Origin: Salinicola avicenniae
GTDB taxonomy: Bacteria > Pseudomonadota > Gammaproteobacteria > Pseudomonadales > Halomonadaceae
Length of the DNA stretch: 64,000 nucleotides
Direction: 5' to 3'
NCBI RefSeq assembly: GCF_023736115.1
Contig: NZ_JAKQZC010000004.1
Span: 434,001 to 498,000, forward strand
The notes beneath the pieces are model-generated. The model was not told the origin of the DNA. It did not search any database and saw only the letters and a program-made list of their open reading frames with translations. Numbering within the stretch: the first letter of the stretch is position 1; each line of letters starts with the position of its first letter. Position numbers and translations under genes: made by a program. Below are positions 18,170-27,188 of this stretch, in pieces.

Positions 18170-18991
18170 ATGGCCACCTACGCAATCGGCGACCTGCAGG
18201 GCTGCTACGCTGAGTTTCAGGCACTACTCGAGCGGCTGGATTTCTCCGCCTCGCGGGATCATCTGTGGCTGGCCGGCGATCTGGTCAACCGTGGGCCCGA
18301 CTCGCTGGGCTGTCTGCGACGCTGCGTGGCACTCGACGGCGCCGCGAGCGTGGTGCTGGGCAATCATGACCTGCACTTGCTGGCGGTGGCGAGAGGGCAT
18401 GGCCGGTTGAAGCGCCATGACACCCTGATGGATATTCTCGAGGCCGCGGATCGCGAGCCCATGCTCGAGTGGCTGCGCCAACAGCCGCTGCTGGTCGCCG
18501 ACGCTGAACGCGGTATGGTGATGACCCATGCGGGGCTGCCGCCGCAGTGGTCGCTCGAGGAGGCGCGCGCGCGGGCGACGGAGGCGGAAGCGGTGCTGCG
18601 CGGCGACGCGGTGGATGACTTTCTTGCCCAGATGTACGGTAACGTGCCGGCTCGCTGGGACGCCGCTCTGGCCGGTATCGACCGCCTGCGAGCCATCGTC
18701 AACGTCTTCACGCGGATGCGCTTCATCGACGCCGAGGGCACGCTCGATTTCGCCGCCAAGGAGGGGCTAGACAGCGCCCCGGCGGGGTTTGCGCCCTGGT
18801 TCACTTACCCGCGCGCCGATGAGCTGACGCTGCTGTTCGGCCACTGGGCCGCCCTGGAGGGGCGGACACCGGGTGCACGGGTGGACGCCCGCGCGCTCGA
18901 CACCGGTTGCGTCTGGGGGCGCGAACTGACCGCGTTGAACCTGGAGAGCGGAGAGCTGATCGCCGAGCCGGCGCGTCGGACCCCATCCTAA
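18170..18991 (+). CDS. apaH: Bis(5'-nucleosyl)-tetraphosphatase, symmetrical ApaH
   Basis: ApaH cleaves Ap4A to two ADP and also removes Np4 caps from RNA. The 273-residue protein shows the metallophosphatase metal motifs GDLQGC, GDLVNRGPDS and GNHDLHLL in the first 70 residues and the family block MTHAGLPPQW near residue 120. It closes the lptD-to-apaH series, 75 bases after apaG. Confidence 0.95.
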   Translation: MATYAIGDLQGCYAEFQALLERLDFSASRDHLWLAGDLVNRGPDSLGCLRRCVALDGAASVVLGNHDLHLLAVARGHGRLKRHDTLMDILEAADREPMLEWLRQQPLLVADAERGMVMTHAGLPPQWSLEEARARATEAEAVLRGDAVDDFLAQMYGNVPARWDAALAGIDRLRAIVNVFTRMRFIDAEGTLDFAAKEGLDSAPAGFAPWFTYPRADELTLLFGHWAALEGRTPGARVDARALDTGCVWGRELTALNLESGELIAEPARRTPS

Positions 18992-19070
18992 GCCGCTCGT
19001 CGGTCGCCAGCCGTACATGCGCCTGATAGCCAACGCCTCAGGGCCGAACAGGCCGATGCCGACTCGACCT

Positions 19071-19163
19071 ATCGCTATCCCGGCGATTGAGATCCGGCCG
19101 ATTGAGATCCGGGGCATCGATACCCGGGCTATCGGCACCCAGCAGACTATCGACACCCAGACC
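19071..19163. repeat. Six degenerate 15-base tandem repeats upstream of glpE
   Basis: Units start at 19071, 19086, 19101, 19116 and 19131 in exact 15-base register, and a sixth at 19149 after a 3-base shift. The consensus is roughly ATYGANAYCCGGNNN; units two and three share 12 of 15 bases exactly. Both strands read open through it as five-residue repeats (for example AIEIR PIEIR GIDTR), but no ribosome site supports translation. Confidence 0.85.
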
Positions 19164-19185
19164 CATGAACACCGACAGGGAGCGC

Positions 19186-19518
19186 ATGATGCCGCCATCC
19201 TACGAACATCTCGACTCCGCGACGCTGGCCCACTGGCTGGGGGAAGCGCGCGCGCTCACGCTGGTCGATATCCGTGATCCGCTCAGCTACTCCCAGGGCC
19301 ATATTCCCGGCAGTCGCCACCTCGATAACTCCAACGTTGCCGAGCTGGTCGAGAAGACCGCGAGCGATACGCCGCTGGTGGTGGTGTGCTACCACGGCCA
19401 CTCCAGCCAGCAGGCCGCGGCCTGGCTGTCGGCGCAGGGCTTCGACGAGGTCTACAGCCTGGACGGCGGCTTTGTCGATTGGGCCCACCGTCATCCCGAC
19501 CGCGTCGAGCAGCCCTGA
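19186..19518 (+). CDS. glpE: Thiosulfate sulfurtransferase GlpE (single-domain rhodanese)
   Basis: GlpE moves sulfane sulfur from thiosulfate to acceptors such as cyanide or thioredoxin. The 110-residue protein is a single rhodanese domain with VDIRDPLSYSQGHIPGS and the active-site loop CYHGHSSQ, near-identical to the E. coli GlpE loop. Two adjacent ATG codons at 19186 and 19189 follow the GGGAG site; the second has the better spacing. A further ATG at 19165 is possible but lies at the edge of the repeat and lacks a ribosome site. Confidence 0.88.
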   Translation: MMPPSYEHLDSATLAHWLGEARALTLVDIRDPLSYSQGHIPGSRHLDNSNVAELVEKTASDTPLVVVCYHGHSSQQAAAWLSAQGFDEVYSLDGGFVDWAHRHPDRVEQP

Positions 19519-19542
19519 GCCAGCTCACCTGAGGAGTACGCC

Positions 19543-20682
19543 ATGAATGCCAGTAGCGATGCCCTGCTCGCGGGGCTCGATGTCTATCTGGTCGGCGGAG
19601 CGGTACGCGATGCGCGTCTTGGCTGGCCGGTCGGCGATCGTGACTGGGTTGTCGTCGGCAGCACACCCGAAGAGATGCGCCGTCGCGGTTTCCGTCCGGT
19701 CGGTCGCGATTTTCCGGTTTTCCTGCATCCGCAGACCCAGGAGGAGTACGCGCTGGCGCGAACCGAGCGCAAGCAGGGGCATGGCTACACCGGCTTCGAA
19801 GTGCATGCCAGCCCAGACGTGACGCTGGAAGCGGATCTGGCACGGCGGGACTTCACCATCAACGCCATGGCAGAGACCCCGACGGGCGAGCTGGTCGATC
19901 CTTATGGCGGCCTTCGGGATCTCGAAGCTCGGCGCTTGCGCCACGTCTCGCCGGCCTTTGTCGAGGATCCGCTACGCGTGCTGCGGGCGGCCAGATTCCT
20001 GGCACGCTATCGTGGGCTGGGCTTCGAGATTGCGCCGGATACGCTCGCGCTCATGCGTCAACTGGCGGCGAGCGGTGAGGTGGCTCATCTGGTGGCCGAG
20101 CGGGTCTGGACCGAGACGCAAAAGGCGCTGTCGGAGGTCGATCCTGCGGCCTATTTCGAAACGTTGGCTGCGTGCGGTGCGCTGGCCGTGCTGATGCCGC
20201 CGCTGGCGACCTCCGAGCTGCCCGCGGGGCTGATCCGCCTGCAGCAGGTAGCCGAGGATGATGACCAGGCACAGTGGCGTTGGGCGCGGTTGGGCGAAGC
20301 GCTCGACGACGAGAACATCGACATGCTCAACGATGGCGTGAAGGCGCCGAATGGCTTTCGCGAGGCGATGCAGCTGGCAGCGCGCTCGCGACGGCTGCGG
20401 CTTCGTATCGGTGGCGCTGCCCGCCATGAGGCGGAAGTGCGCGCGGCCGCCATCATGGCGTGGCTCGACGCCATCGATGCCTGGCGGCGACCGGAGCGCG
20501 TTCCGCCGCTGCTGGCGCTGATCGCTCACGACGATGGCCCACTGGCGGACGATCTCGCGCTGGCCTGGCGTCTCGCCGCCCAAGTGCTGCCGCGCGCGCT
20601 GCTCGATGAGGGGTTTCGTGGGCCAGCGCTGGGCGAGGAGTTGGTGCGTCGGCGCGAGCAGACCATTCGCGAGGCGCTGTAA
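19543..20682 (+). CDS. cca: CCA tRNA nucleotidyltransferase
   Basis: This enzyme adds or repairs the 3'-CCA end of tRNA. The 379-residue class II protein has [16 protein letters not shown] with the catalytic aspartates, [10 protein letters not shown] and [12 protein letters not shown], all in the first 155 residues. E. coli Cca (412 residues) carries a C-terminal HD phosphohydrolase domain; here the C-terminal 150 residues lack an HD-type metal motif. The ATG follows GAGGAG. Confidence 0.93.
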   Translation: MNASSDALLAGLDVYLVGGAVRDARLGWPVGDRDWVVVGSTPEEMRRRGFRPVGRDFPVFLHPQTQEEYALARTERKQGHGYTGFEVHASPDVTLEADLARRDFTINAMAETPTGELVDPYGGLRDLEARRLRHVSPAFVEDPLRVLRAARFLARYRGLGFEIAPDTLALMRQLAASGEVAHLVAERVWTETQKALSEVDPAAYFETLAACGALAVLMPPLATSELPAGLIRLQQVAEDDDQAQWRWARLGEALDDENIDMLNDGVKAPNGFREAMQLAARSRRLRLRIGGAARHEAEVRAAAIMAWLDAIDAWRRPERVPPLLALIAHDDGPLADDLALAWRLAAQVLPRALLDEGFRGPALGEELVRRREQTIREAL

Positions 20683-20754
20683 CCGGAGCCGTGAGGCGTG
20701 AAAGCGCCGACGACGGCCACCTTGAGACGGCGTTCGGCAGATGGCGAACGCCAG

Positions 20755-20786
20755 AACGCCCGCTGTGGTCTCCCACGGCGGGCGTT
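20755..20786. terminator. Hairpin terminator between cca and gntP
   Basis: Arms AACGCCCGCTGTGG and CCACGGCGGGCGTT form a 14-base stem with one mismatch and a 4-base loop, between two convergent genes. The flanking T-tract is weak on the plus strand. Confidence 0.65.
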
Positions 20787-20853
20787 CCGGTTTCAGGGGC
20801 GGCAGCAAGAGTGTCTGCCGGTGTCGGGCCCCTGGCTCGGCCCAACGGACGGG

Positions 20854-22236
20854 TTAGACGAACAGGCCGATCAGTAGTGCCATGGCCAGCCCGGTCAGGC
20901 CGATGAGCGTCTCCATCACTGTCCAGCTCTTGAGCGTCTGGGCTTCGGTCAGCCCGAAGTAGCGATTGACCAGCCAGAAGCCGGAGTCGTTGACGTGGCT
21001 CAGTACCGTCGCGCCGGAGGCGATCGAGATCACGATCAGGCCGAGTACCGGGCCTTCCAGGTTGAGTGTGGAGATCACCGGCGCCATCAGACCGGCGGCG
21101 GTGATCATGGCCACGGTGGCCGAGCCCTGGATCACGCGCACGGCGGTGGAGATCAGGAAGGCCAGCAGGATCGGCGGCAGGGCACTATTGGCCATGATGT
21201 CGCCCATGACATCGCCGACGCCCGAGTCGATCAGCACCTGCTTGAACACGCCACCGGCGCCGGTGACCAGGATGATGATGCCGGCCGGCTCCAGCGCCTT
21301 GGTGGCGACCTCCATCACCTTTTCCTTGGCCATGCCCCGGCGAATGCCGAGGCAGTAGAACGCCAGCACCGTGGCCAGAATCAGCGCCACGAACGGATGA
21401 CCGAGGAAGCCGAGCACGGCAGTGACTTGGCTGTCCGCCGGCAGCACGGCGCCGGAGACCGTATTCAGCACGATCAGCAGCAGCGGCAACAGGGTGATCG
21501 AGACGATCAGCGTGAAGCTGGGCTGGTTGGTAGTGTCCGTGGTGGCTTCCGGCAGCTCCATGTACTCGGGGATCTGGGCATCGATACGCTGACTGATCCA
21601 ACGCCCGAACAGCGGGCCGGCGATGATCATCGCTGGCAGACCCGTGAGCGCGCCGAACAGGATGACATATCCGAGATCCGCGCCGACCAACTCGGCGACC
21701 GCGATCGGGCCGGGGGTCGGCGGAATGAACGAGTGAGTGACGGCGAGGCCGGCCAGCAGCGGAATGCCGTAGTAGAGCAGCGAGCGACCGGTACGCCGGG
21801 TCAGGGCGTAGATCAGCGGCACCAGGATAATGAAGGCGACGTCGAGAAATACCGGGATGGCGACCAAGAAGCCGGTCAGGCCCATGGCCCACTGCGAGCG
21901 GTCCTCGCCGAAGCGCGACAGCAGGGTGTTGGCCAGCCGGTCCACGCCCCCGGAGACTTCCAGCATCTTGCCGAACATGGCGCCGAGACCCACCACCGTG
22001 GCCACGAAACCGAGCGTGCCGCCCATGCCTTTTTCGACGGTATCCAGCAACGTATCGACGCTCATGCCGGCGCCGAGGCCGGCCAGCAGACTGACGACCA
22101 GCAGGGAAACGAAAGCGTGCAGGCGCAGCACGAGGACAAGCAGGAGCAGCAGCACGATGCTGAACGCGGCGACCGCGATCAGCCGGTAGGTGGGGTCGCT
22201 CCATAGGCTCTGCAGGGGGGCGAGAAGGCTATCCAT
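20854..22236 (-). CDS. gntP: Gluconate permease, GntP family
   Basis: This is an inner-membrane proton symporter for gluconate or a related sugar acid. The 460-residue product is almost entirely hydrophobic with about 12 membrane segments; family blocks include SFIPPTPGPIAVAELVGADLG and SHVNDSGFWLVNRYFGL near the C-terminus, strongly typical of GntP/GntT. I start at MDSLLAPLQSLW. It is divergent from gntK, with a palindromic operator between them, which points to control by the nearby GntR-like repressor. Confidence 0.93.
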   Translation of the reverse strand: MDSLLAPLQSLWSDPTYRLIAVAAFSIVLLLLLVLVLRLHAFVSLLVVSLLAGLGAGMSVDTLLDTVEKGMGGTLGFVATVVGLGAMFGKMLEVSGGVDRLANTLLSRFGEDRSQWAMGLTGFLVAIPVFLDVAFIILVPLIYALTRRTGRSLLYYGIPLLAGLAVTHSFIPPTPGPIAVAELVGADLGYVILFGALTGLPAMIIAGPLFGRWISQRIDAQIPEYMELPEATTDTTNQPSFTLIVSITLLPLLLIVLNTVSGAVLPADSQVTAVLGFLGHPFVALILATVLAFYCLGIRRGMAKEKVMEVATKALEPAGIIILVTGAGGVFKQVLIDSGVGDVMGDIMANSALPPILLAFLISTAVRVIQGSATVAMITAAGLMAPVISTLNLEGPVLGLIVISIASGATVLSHVNDSGFWLVNRYFGLTEAQTLKSWTVMETLIGLTGLAMALLIGLFV

Positions 22237-22377
22237 GACGGCTCGAAATCCTTTGTCGGGGTTCGCCAGGTTGGGCGGTAAGGCCAGCCGGTGCATCGCG
22301 GCCTTCGGCCGGGCATTGGCTTGCCGGTACTTAGCCTTTAGTGGCGTTGTGCTTCGCATTGGCTATGGCGACAATGA

Positions 22378-22391
22378 TGTTACCGGTAACA
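22378..22391. promoter_or_regulatory. Palindromic GntR-type operator between gntP and gntK
   Basis: The exact 14-base palindrome TGTTACCGGTAACA lies in the divergent gntP/gntK gap. It closely matches the operator known for the E. coli gluconate repressor GntR, and its 12-base core recurs upstream of the local gntR gene. Confidence 0.85.
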
Positions 22392-22498
22392 GATTGCGGC
22401 CAACAATGCGCCTAAAGGTGTAGAGACAAGCACGAGTCGATTGTCTAGGCCGTGGTCAGATGACTGTTCAGACCTGATCGGGGAGCGAGAAGTAACTC

Positions 22499-23035
22499 AT
22501 GAGTGCAAAAAGCGGACGACGCATCGTCGTGATGGGCGTGTCGAGCTGTGGCAAGACCGAGGTGGGCAAGCGCCTGGCGCAGGCGCTGGGCGGTCGCTTT
22601 CTCGATGGTGATGACTTCCACTCGGCCGAGAGCGTGGCCAAGATGTCGCGCGGCGAACCCTTGAACGATGAGGATCGTGCCGGCTGGCTGACGCGACTGG
22701 CGGGCTTCCTGAGTGAGTCGCGGGCCCAGGGCGAGACGCTGGTGATCGGTTGCTCGGCGCTCAAGCGGCGCTACCGGGACACGTTGCGCAAGGGCGATCC
22801 GGCGCTCGCCTTCGTCTATCTTTCCGGCGCTCGCGAGCTGCTGCTGAAACGTATCGAGGCGCGTCAGGATCACTTCTTCAAGGGCGAGGCGATGCTCGAC
22901 AGCCAATTGGCGACGCTCGAGGTGCCGGGCGACGACGAGGCGGTCACGGTCGACATTGCCGGCACGCTGGACGAAGTCGTGACCACGGCGCGATCCGAGC
23001 TGGAGACCCGCGAGCGGCGTCTGTCGGCGGTGTAA
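22499..23035 (+). CDS. gntK: Gluconokinase GntK
   Basis: GntK phosphorylates D-gluconate to 6-phosphogluconate, the entry to the Entner-Doudoroff or pentose phosphate routes. The 178-residue protein has the P-loop GVSSCGKTEVG near residue 13 (GVSGSGKS in E. coli), FLDGDDFHSAESVAKMSRGEPLND and CSALKRRYRDTLR, all typical of the family. The start lies 107 bases from the shared operator. No edd/eda genes are in the window. Confidence 0.94.
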   Translation: MSAKSGRRIVVMGVSSCGKTEVGKRLAQALGGRFLDGDDFHSAESVAKMSRGEPLNDEDRAGWLTRLAGFLSESRAQGETLVIGCSALKRRYRDTLRKGDPALAFVYLSGARELLLKRIEARQDHFFKGEAMLDSQLATLEVPGDDEAVTVDIAGTLDEVVTTARSELETRERRLSAV

Positions 23036-23102
23036 CGCGTGGCACTCGGTGGTGATGATCGGCGAGAGGCGGGTGGCGCGGGCATCCGCGGGATCACGCT
23101 CG

Positions 23103-24110
23103 TTATAGACTGCCGCGATGCAGCACCTCGAAGCCGACATCCTCGCGACAGGGCTCGCGGGGCCCGCCCTGCAACCGTGTCAGCAAGCGTGCCGCGATGC
23201 GGTCGCCGATGCGCCGTCGCGGCGTCATCACGGTGGCCAGGGCGGGGGCCGTCGCCTCGGTAATATCCAGGCCGTTGAAGCCGGCCAGCGCCAGCTGAGC
23301 GGGAACTGCCAGGCGTTGCCGCTGACACTCGAACAGGGCGCCGGCAGCCAGATCGTCGTTGCCGCAGAAGATACCCTCGAGATCCGGCCAGCGCTCCAGC
23401 ATCGACGCCAGCATCTCGCCACCGAGCCGGTACGACGAGGGATGCGGTGTGGTCAGGCAGCGTTCGGTGGAGAGCCCTGCCTGGGTCAGCGCTGCCTCCC
23501 AGCCCGCCATACGCAGCTGCGCCCGATGGTCCATGCGGGCGCCCAGAAAACCGATCCGTCGTTGTCCCCGGTCGAGGAACGCCTGCGTCATGGCGGCGCC
23601 GGCCGCGTGCTGGTCCAGGCCGACGTTGATGTCGAGCGGCGTGTCGGTCAGCTCCAATGTCTCCACGACCGGCAGCCGCGCGCGTTCGATCAGCGCCAGG
23701 GCATGTGCCGTGTGGCGCGTTCCCGGCAGAATCAGGGCATCGACACCGTAGCTCAGGTAGGTGTCGATCAGGCGTTCCTCCTCCAGCAGTGAGTAGCCGG
23801 TATGCCCGATCAGCACCTGATACCCGGCCGTGCTCAGGCCCTCCTCGATGCCGCGCTGGATCTCCGAGAAGACCGCGTTGGAGAGCGATGGGATCAGCAG
23901 TGCCACGCTGTGGCTGCGGCCGCTGGCGAGTGCGCCGGCATGGCGATTGGGGATATAGCCGAGTGCCGCGATCGCTTCCTCGATGCGCAGGCGCAGATCG
24001 GTGGAAACGCGCTGAGGCTCGCGTAGGGCGCGCGATACGGTGATCTTGGTGACGCCGACCCGGTCGGCGATATCCTGAAGGGTGACACGTCCGGAGGATC
24101 GACGCGGCAT
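23103..24110 (-). CDS. gntR: LacI-family gluconate repressor GntR
   Basis: The 335-residue regulator begins with the LacI helix-turn-helix VTLQDIADRVGVTKITVSRAL, followed by the hinge helix (about residues 48-60) and a periplasmic-binding-protein-like effector domain. Location beside gntK and the presence of the same palindrome upstream of itself and in the gntP/gntK gap support gluconate-responsive repression with autoregulation. The name gntR here refers to the gluconate repressor, not to the GntR winged-helix superfamily. Confidence 0.9.
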   Translation of the reverse strand: MPRRSSGRVTLQDIADRVGVTKITVSRALREPQRVSTDLRLRIEEAIAALGYIPNRHAGALASGRSHSVALLIPSLSNAVFSEIQRGIEEGLSTAGYQVLIGHTGYSLLEEERLIDTYLSYGVDALILPGTRHTAHALALIERARLPVVETLELTDTPLDINVGLDQHAAGAAMTQAFLDRGQRRIGFLGARMDHRAQLRMAGWEAALTQAGLSTERCLTTPHPSSYRLGGEMLASMLERWPDLEGIFCGNDDLAAGALFECQRQRLAVPAQLALAGFNGLDITEATAPALATVMTPRRRIGDRIAARLLTRLQGGPREPCREDVGFEVLHRGSL

Positions 24111-24202
24111 GACATTCCCTTGACGCTGTTGTTCTGGTTGGCCAGAGAGTCTGGTGGCTGCCGGAGAGCCCGTTGCGACGGGGCGCGTCGAACGCGACGC
24201 AG

Positions 24203-24214
24203 GTTACCGGTAAC
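24203..24214. promoter_or_regulatory. Second gluconate-repressor operator, upstream of gntR
   Basis: The exact 12-base palindrome GTTACCGGTAAC lies 93 bases upstream of the gntR start codon and repeats the core of the gntP/gntK operator. Confidence 0.75.
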
Positions 24215-24309
24215 TTCGATAAGCCTATCATGGCCGTCAGGCCATCACCGTAGTGCGAAGGTCGCAGAGGTGGTCGTCGTGCGCCCGCGGTGCACGACGG
24301 CGGACGCGC

Positions 24310-25239
24310 TTAGAACGAGAGCAGCAGCAGGGTGAGCGGCGGGGAGAGCAGTGAGAGCAGAAACCCGCTGACGATAGCGAGAGGTACCACGGTGATACCG
24401 CCGTATTGCTGGATGACCGGCAGCGTCACGTCCATCGCCGTTGCGCCGCTGTAGCCCACGGCAAGCGGCGGCTGCCGCCGGATGAACAGCGGAATCAGCA
24501 GGAAGGCCAGCAGTTCACGAGCGAGGTCGTTGAAGAAGGCCGCGCCGCCCAGCACCGGCCCGAGCTGGTCGCCGATCAGAATGCCGGAGAGCGAGTACCA
24601 GCCGAAGCCGGCCGCCATGGCCATGCCCTCGTTCCAGGGCAGCGACAGCAGCGGCGCGGCGATCAAGCCGGCGAGCATGGAACTGACGAAGAGCGTCAGC
24701 GCGGTGGCCAATCCCAGCCGGTTGAGCAGAATCTGGCGCAGACCCAGGCCGGAGTTGCGCAGCTGACAGCCGATCAACCCAAGTAGCAGATAGAGCGTCC
24801 AGGTGGCGAGCGTATCCGCGCCGGCGGCGATCGGCCTGTCGAATTGCAGGGCCAGCGCGCCGATCGCCATGCCCAGCGCGACCACGCCGGCGAGCTTCAA
24901 CGACCCGAACAGCGCCTGCAGCTTGCCGGCGGCGGGGCCGTCGTGCGCCTGTTCGGTCAGCTCGAGCGGCCGACCCGGCGGACGTCGGCAGAGCCAGGCC
25001 AACGCCATCAAGTTGAGCGGCGTAATCACCGCAAATAGCGTGATCGCCGTGGTGCCGATCCGCGATAGCTGCCCCGCCAGATTCTCCAGCCCACCCAGGC
25101 CGACGCCCATCAGCAGCAATATCACGTAGACCGAAGCGTTGACGCCCCGATCGATGGCACGCTTGAGACCTTCGTGACGGAGAGGAATCAGATATCCCAC
25201 GATGAGTGGCAGCAGGATCCACAGCAGGCCGAGCAGCAT
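24310..25239 (-). CDS. Lysine exporter LysO family protein (YbjE type)
   Basis: The 309-residue membrane protein has about eight to ten hydrophobic segments and the family blocks GFGWYSLSGILIGDQLGP and SGATAMDVTLPVIQQYGG, characteristic of LysO (YbjE), which exports lysine and thialysine in E. coli. The substrate here is assumed from the family. It lies upstream of gntR on the same strand, but a 199-base gap with an operator argues for separate transcription. Confidence 0.88.
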   Translation of the reverse strand: MLLGLLWILLPLIVGYLIPLRHEGLKRAIDRGVNASVYVILLLMGVGLGGLENLAGQLSRIGTTAITLFAVITPLNLMALAWLCRRPPGRPLELTEQAHDGPAAGKLQALFGSLKLAGVVALGMAIGALALQFDRPIAAGADTLATWTLYLLLGLIGCQLRNSGLGLRQILLNRLGLATALTLFVSSMLAGLIAAPLLSLPWNEGMAMAAGFGWYSLSGILIGDQLGPVLGGAAFFNDLARELLAFLLIPLFIRRQPPLAVGYSGATAMDVTLPVIQQYGGITVVPLAIVSGFLLSLLSPPLTLLLLSF

Positions 25240-25274
25240 GGCGGTCTCTTTTCAGCGAGGTATCGAAACGCAAA

Positions 25275-25302
25275 AACGGACGCCGATGTTTCGGCGTCCG
25301 TT
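25275..25302 (-). terminator. Rho-independent terminator after the DUF3108-type gene
   Basis: A perfect 12-base stem, AACGGACGCCGA with TCGGCGTCCGTT, encloses a 4-base loop. Read on the minus strand the stem runs into a T-tract, so it ends transcription of the upstream minus-strand gene before the LysO-type gene. Confidence 0.88.
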
Positions 25303-25355
25303 GCAGCAGGAAACGCTAGAATAACTGCCGTCGGCAGGGAAGACTACGTCAGAGG

Positions 25356-26066
25356 TTACGGTGCGTCGGTGCTTTCCTCTCGCTGTAGCCGGGTCAGGTC
25401 CAGGTGACTCTTCTCTTCGCCGTCGCGCACGTAGCGCAGCTTCAGCAGCAGCCCCGGTATCTCGCGGTGGAACGAGAAGTAGAGATGGCGATCGCGCTTC
25501 TCCGGATCCCAGGTATCGACGGTCACGCCGGGAAAGTCGCCGGCCGGCGTGGCAATCGTTGCCTGCGATTCCACACGGTAGTAGAGCGTTTCTTCCTCCC
25601 CCTTGTGGTTCTGATACTGCAGTTCGCAGGGCGAGACCTGCGAACTGGCGCAGCGGGCATCCGGTGCCTGTCGCGAGAGCGCGAAGAGTGCGGTTTGGCG
25701 ATCCGGCAGCGCCGCTAGTTGTTCGCGATCGCGGTGGTACTCATCACCGATACCGGCCAGCGAGTAGGTGCTGCGATAGTCCAGCGCCTGTACGGTGTCG
25801 CCTTCCAGGCGAAACCGTCCGCGTTCCTCGCCGCTGGCGATCGCGATGCTGGCCTGCATCTCGCTCTCCCACACGTCACCATCGTGGCTGAGCCTATGCG
25901 TGATGGTGGCATCCGGCCAGCCGCTGATGTCGAGATGGTATTGCGCCGCGAACGGCGCGGGGCGCTCGGCAGCCTGCGCGAGCGGCATCATCAGGCCGAT
26001 GAGCAGCGCCAGGCTACCCGATAGCCAGGTACGGGGAATCTGTCGACGTGCCAGCCACTCCGGCAT
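25356..26066 (-). CDS. Exported DUF3108-type protein
   Basis: The 236-residue protein has a signal peptide (hydrophobic LALLIGLMMPLAQA, cleavage near residue 32) and a mature domain rich in beta strands with AQYHLDISGWPDATITHRL, VQALDYRSTYSLAGIGDE and PGVTVDTWDPEKRDRHLYFS. This pattern fits DUF3108, a periplasmic family of unknown role often found near purine-synthesis genes. Two cysteines (CASSQVSPC) could form a disulfide. It stands as a single gene with its own terminator. Confidence 0.8.
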   Translation of the reverse strand: MPEWLARRQIPRTWLSGSLALLIGLMMPLAQAAERPAPFAAQYHLDISGWPDATITHRLSHDGDVWESEMQASIAIASGEERGRFRLEGDTVQALDYRSTYSLAGIGDEYHRDREQLAALPDRQTALFALSRQAPDARCASSQVSPCELQYQNHKGEEETLYYRVESQATIATPAGDFPGVTVDTWDPEKRDRHLYFSFHREIPGLLLKLRYVRDGEEKSHLDLTRLQREESTDAP

Positions 26067-26149
26067 CGCTTACCTCCTGGTCGGATCGCTTTTCCGGATT
26101 GACGCGTGATACCGCTGAAGGTTCCCGAAACGCCGCTCATGCTTGGCGA

Positions 26150-27085
26150 TCAATATCCCGCTTCGGGATCGATGGTCGCGATGGGCTTGCCCATGGAGAG
26201 AGCGTCCAGCGCGTCGGCGACCTGGTCGGCGGCGGCGCCAAGTGGCGTCGGGCCGGCCATGTGCGGGGTGATCAGAATTCGCGGATGGCGCCAGAGCGGG
26301 CTCTCCGCCGCCAGCGGCTCCGTGGGGAAGGCGTCGAGCAGGGCGCCGCGCAAGCGACCCGAGGTCTCGTCGTCGCCACTGCCGAGTGCCTCGAGCAGAG
26401 CGGTCTCGTCGATCAGCGTGCCGCGGCCGGGGTTGATCAGGCTCGCACCCGCCGGGAGCTTGGCCAGGGTCTCACGATCGATAAGGTATCGCGTCGCCGG
26501 CGTGTCGGGTAGCAGCGTGACCAGGGTCATCACCTGGCCGAGCAGGGTGTCGAGCCCCGCGTCGCCATGATGACAGCTGATGCCCTCGATCTGCTTGGGG
26601 GATCGGCTCCAGCCGTGAACCGGGTATCCATCGGCGGCCAGCATCTGCGCGACACGCGTGCCGATGGCGCCGAGGCCCAGCACGCCGACCCCCCAGTCGG
26701 GCTTGTCGATCAGCGGCTGCTCGCGCCATTCGCGGTTGGCCTGCTGGCGCCGGTAGCAGTCGAAATCGCGCTGAAAGTGCATGACGCCGTAGCGCGCGTA
26801 GTCGCCGATCAGCTCGCCCATGCCGGCATCGCGCAGCTTGACGATGGGGATGTCGCGTGGCAGCGAGGGGTTCTGCAGCAGCGCGTCGACGCCGGCGCCG
26901 AGATTGACGATGCCCTGGAGCGTGCGCTGCTCGTCGAAGATGTTGGCGGGCGGTTTCCACGCGACCAGATAGTCGGCCTGCGGATTGTCTCGCTCGGCAG
27001 CGACGATGAATTCCGCCTCGGGCAGACGCTCGGAGAGAATCCGGCGCCAGTTGTCGGCATCTTGATGATAGATAAGAACGCGCAT
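26150..27085 (-). CDS. ghrA: Glyoxylate/hydroxypyruvate reductase A
   Basis: GhrA reduces glyoxylate to glycolate and hydroxypyruvate to glycerate with NADPH. The 311-residue D-2-hydroxyacid dehydrogenase has the Rossmann motif GVGVLGLGAIGTRVAQML near residue 140, with WSRSPK after strand two suiting NADPH, the catalytic Arg in INPGRGTLID and the catalytic His in ILITPHMAGPT. I start at MRVLIYHQD, preceded by GGAG. Length equals E. coli GhrA (312). Confidence 0.9.
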   Translation of the reverse strand: MRVLIYHQDADNWRRILSERLPEAEFIVAAERDNPQADYLVAWKPPANIFDEQRTLQGIVNLGAGVDALLQNPSLPRDIPIVKLRDAGMGELIGDYARYGVMHFQRDFDCYRRQQANREWREQPLIDKPDWGVGVLGLGAIGTRVAQMLAADGYPVHGWSRSPKQIEGISCHHGDAGLDTLLGQVMTLVTLLPDTPATRYLIDRETLAKLPAGASLINPGRGTLIDETALLEALGSGDDETSGRLRGALLDAFPTEPLAAESPLWRHPRILITPHMAGPTPLGAAADQVADALDALSMGKPIATIDPEAGY

Positions 27086-27188
27086 GGGGGCTCCGTCTCG
27101 GTATTGGTCTTGTTGATGGCCTGGAAGGGGCCGGTAGCGACATGATCGCAGCTCGTGCGGCGCGAGAGAAATCGCGGGACGCTCCCGC

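Noticed and set aside
19017-19277. A small open frame encoding five-residue Ile/Arg repeats upstream of glpE
   Set aside because: The pattern is explained by the underlying 15-base DNA repeat, occurs on both strands, and has no ribosome site.
20995-22206. A 403-codon plus-strand open frame opposite gntP
   Set aside because: It is antisense to a convincing permease and is extremely rich in His, Gln and Asp, an antisense artefact.
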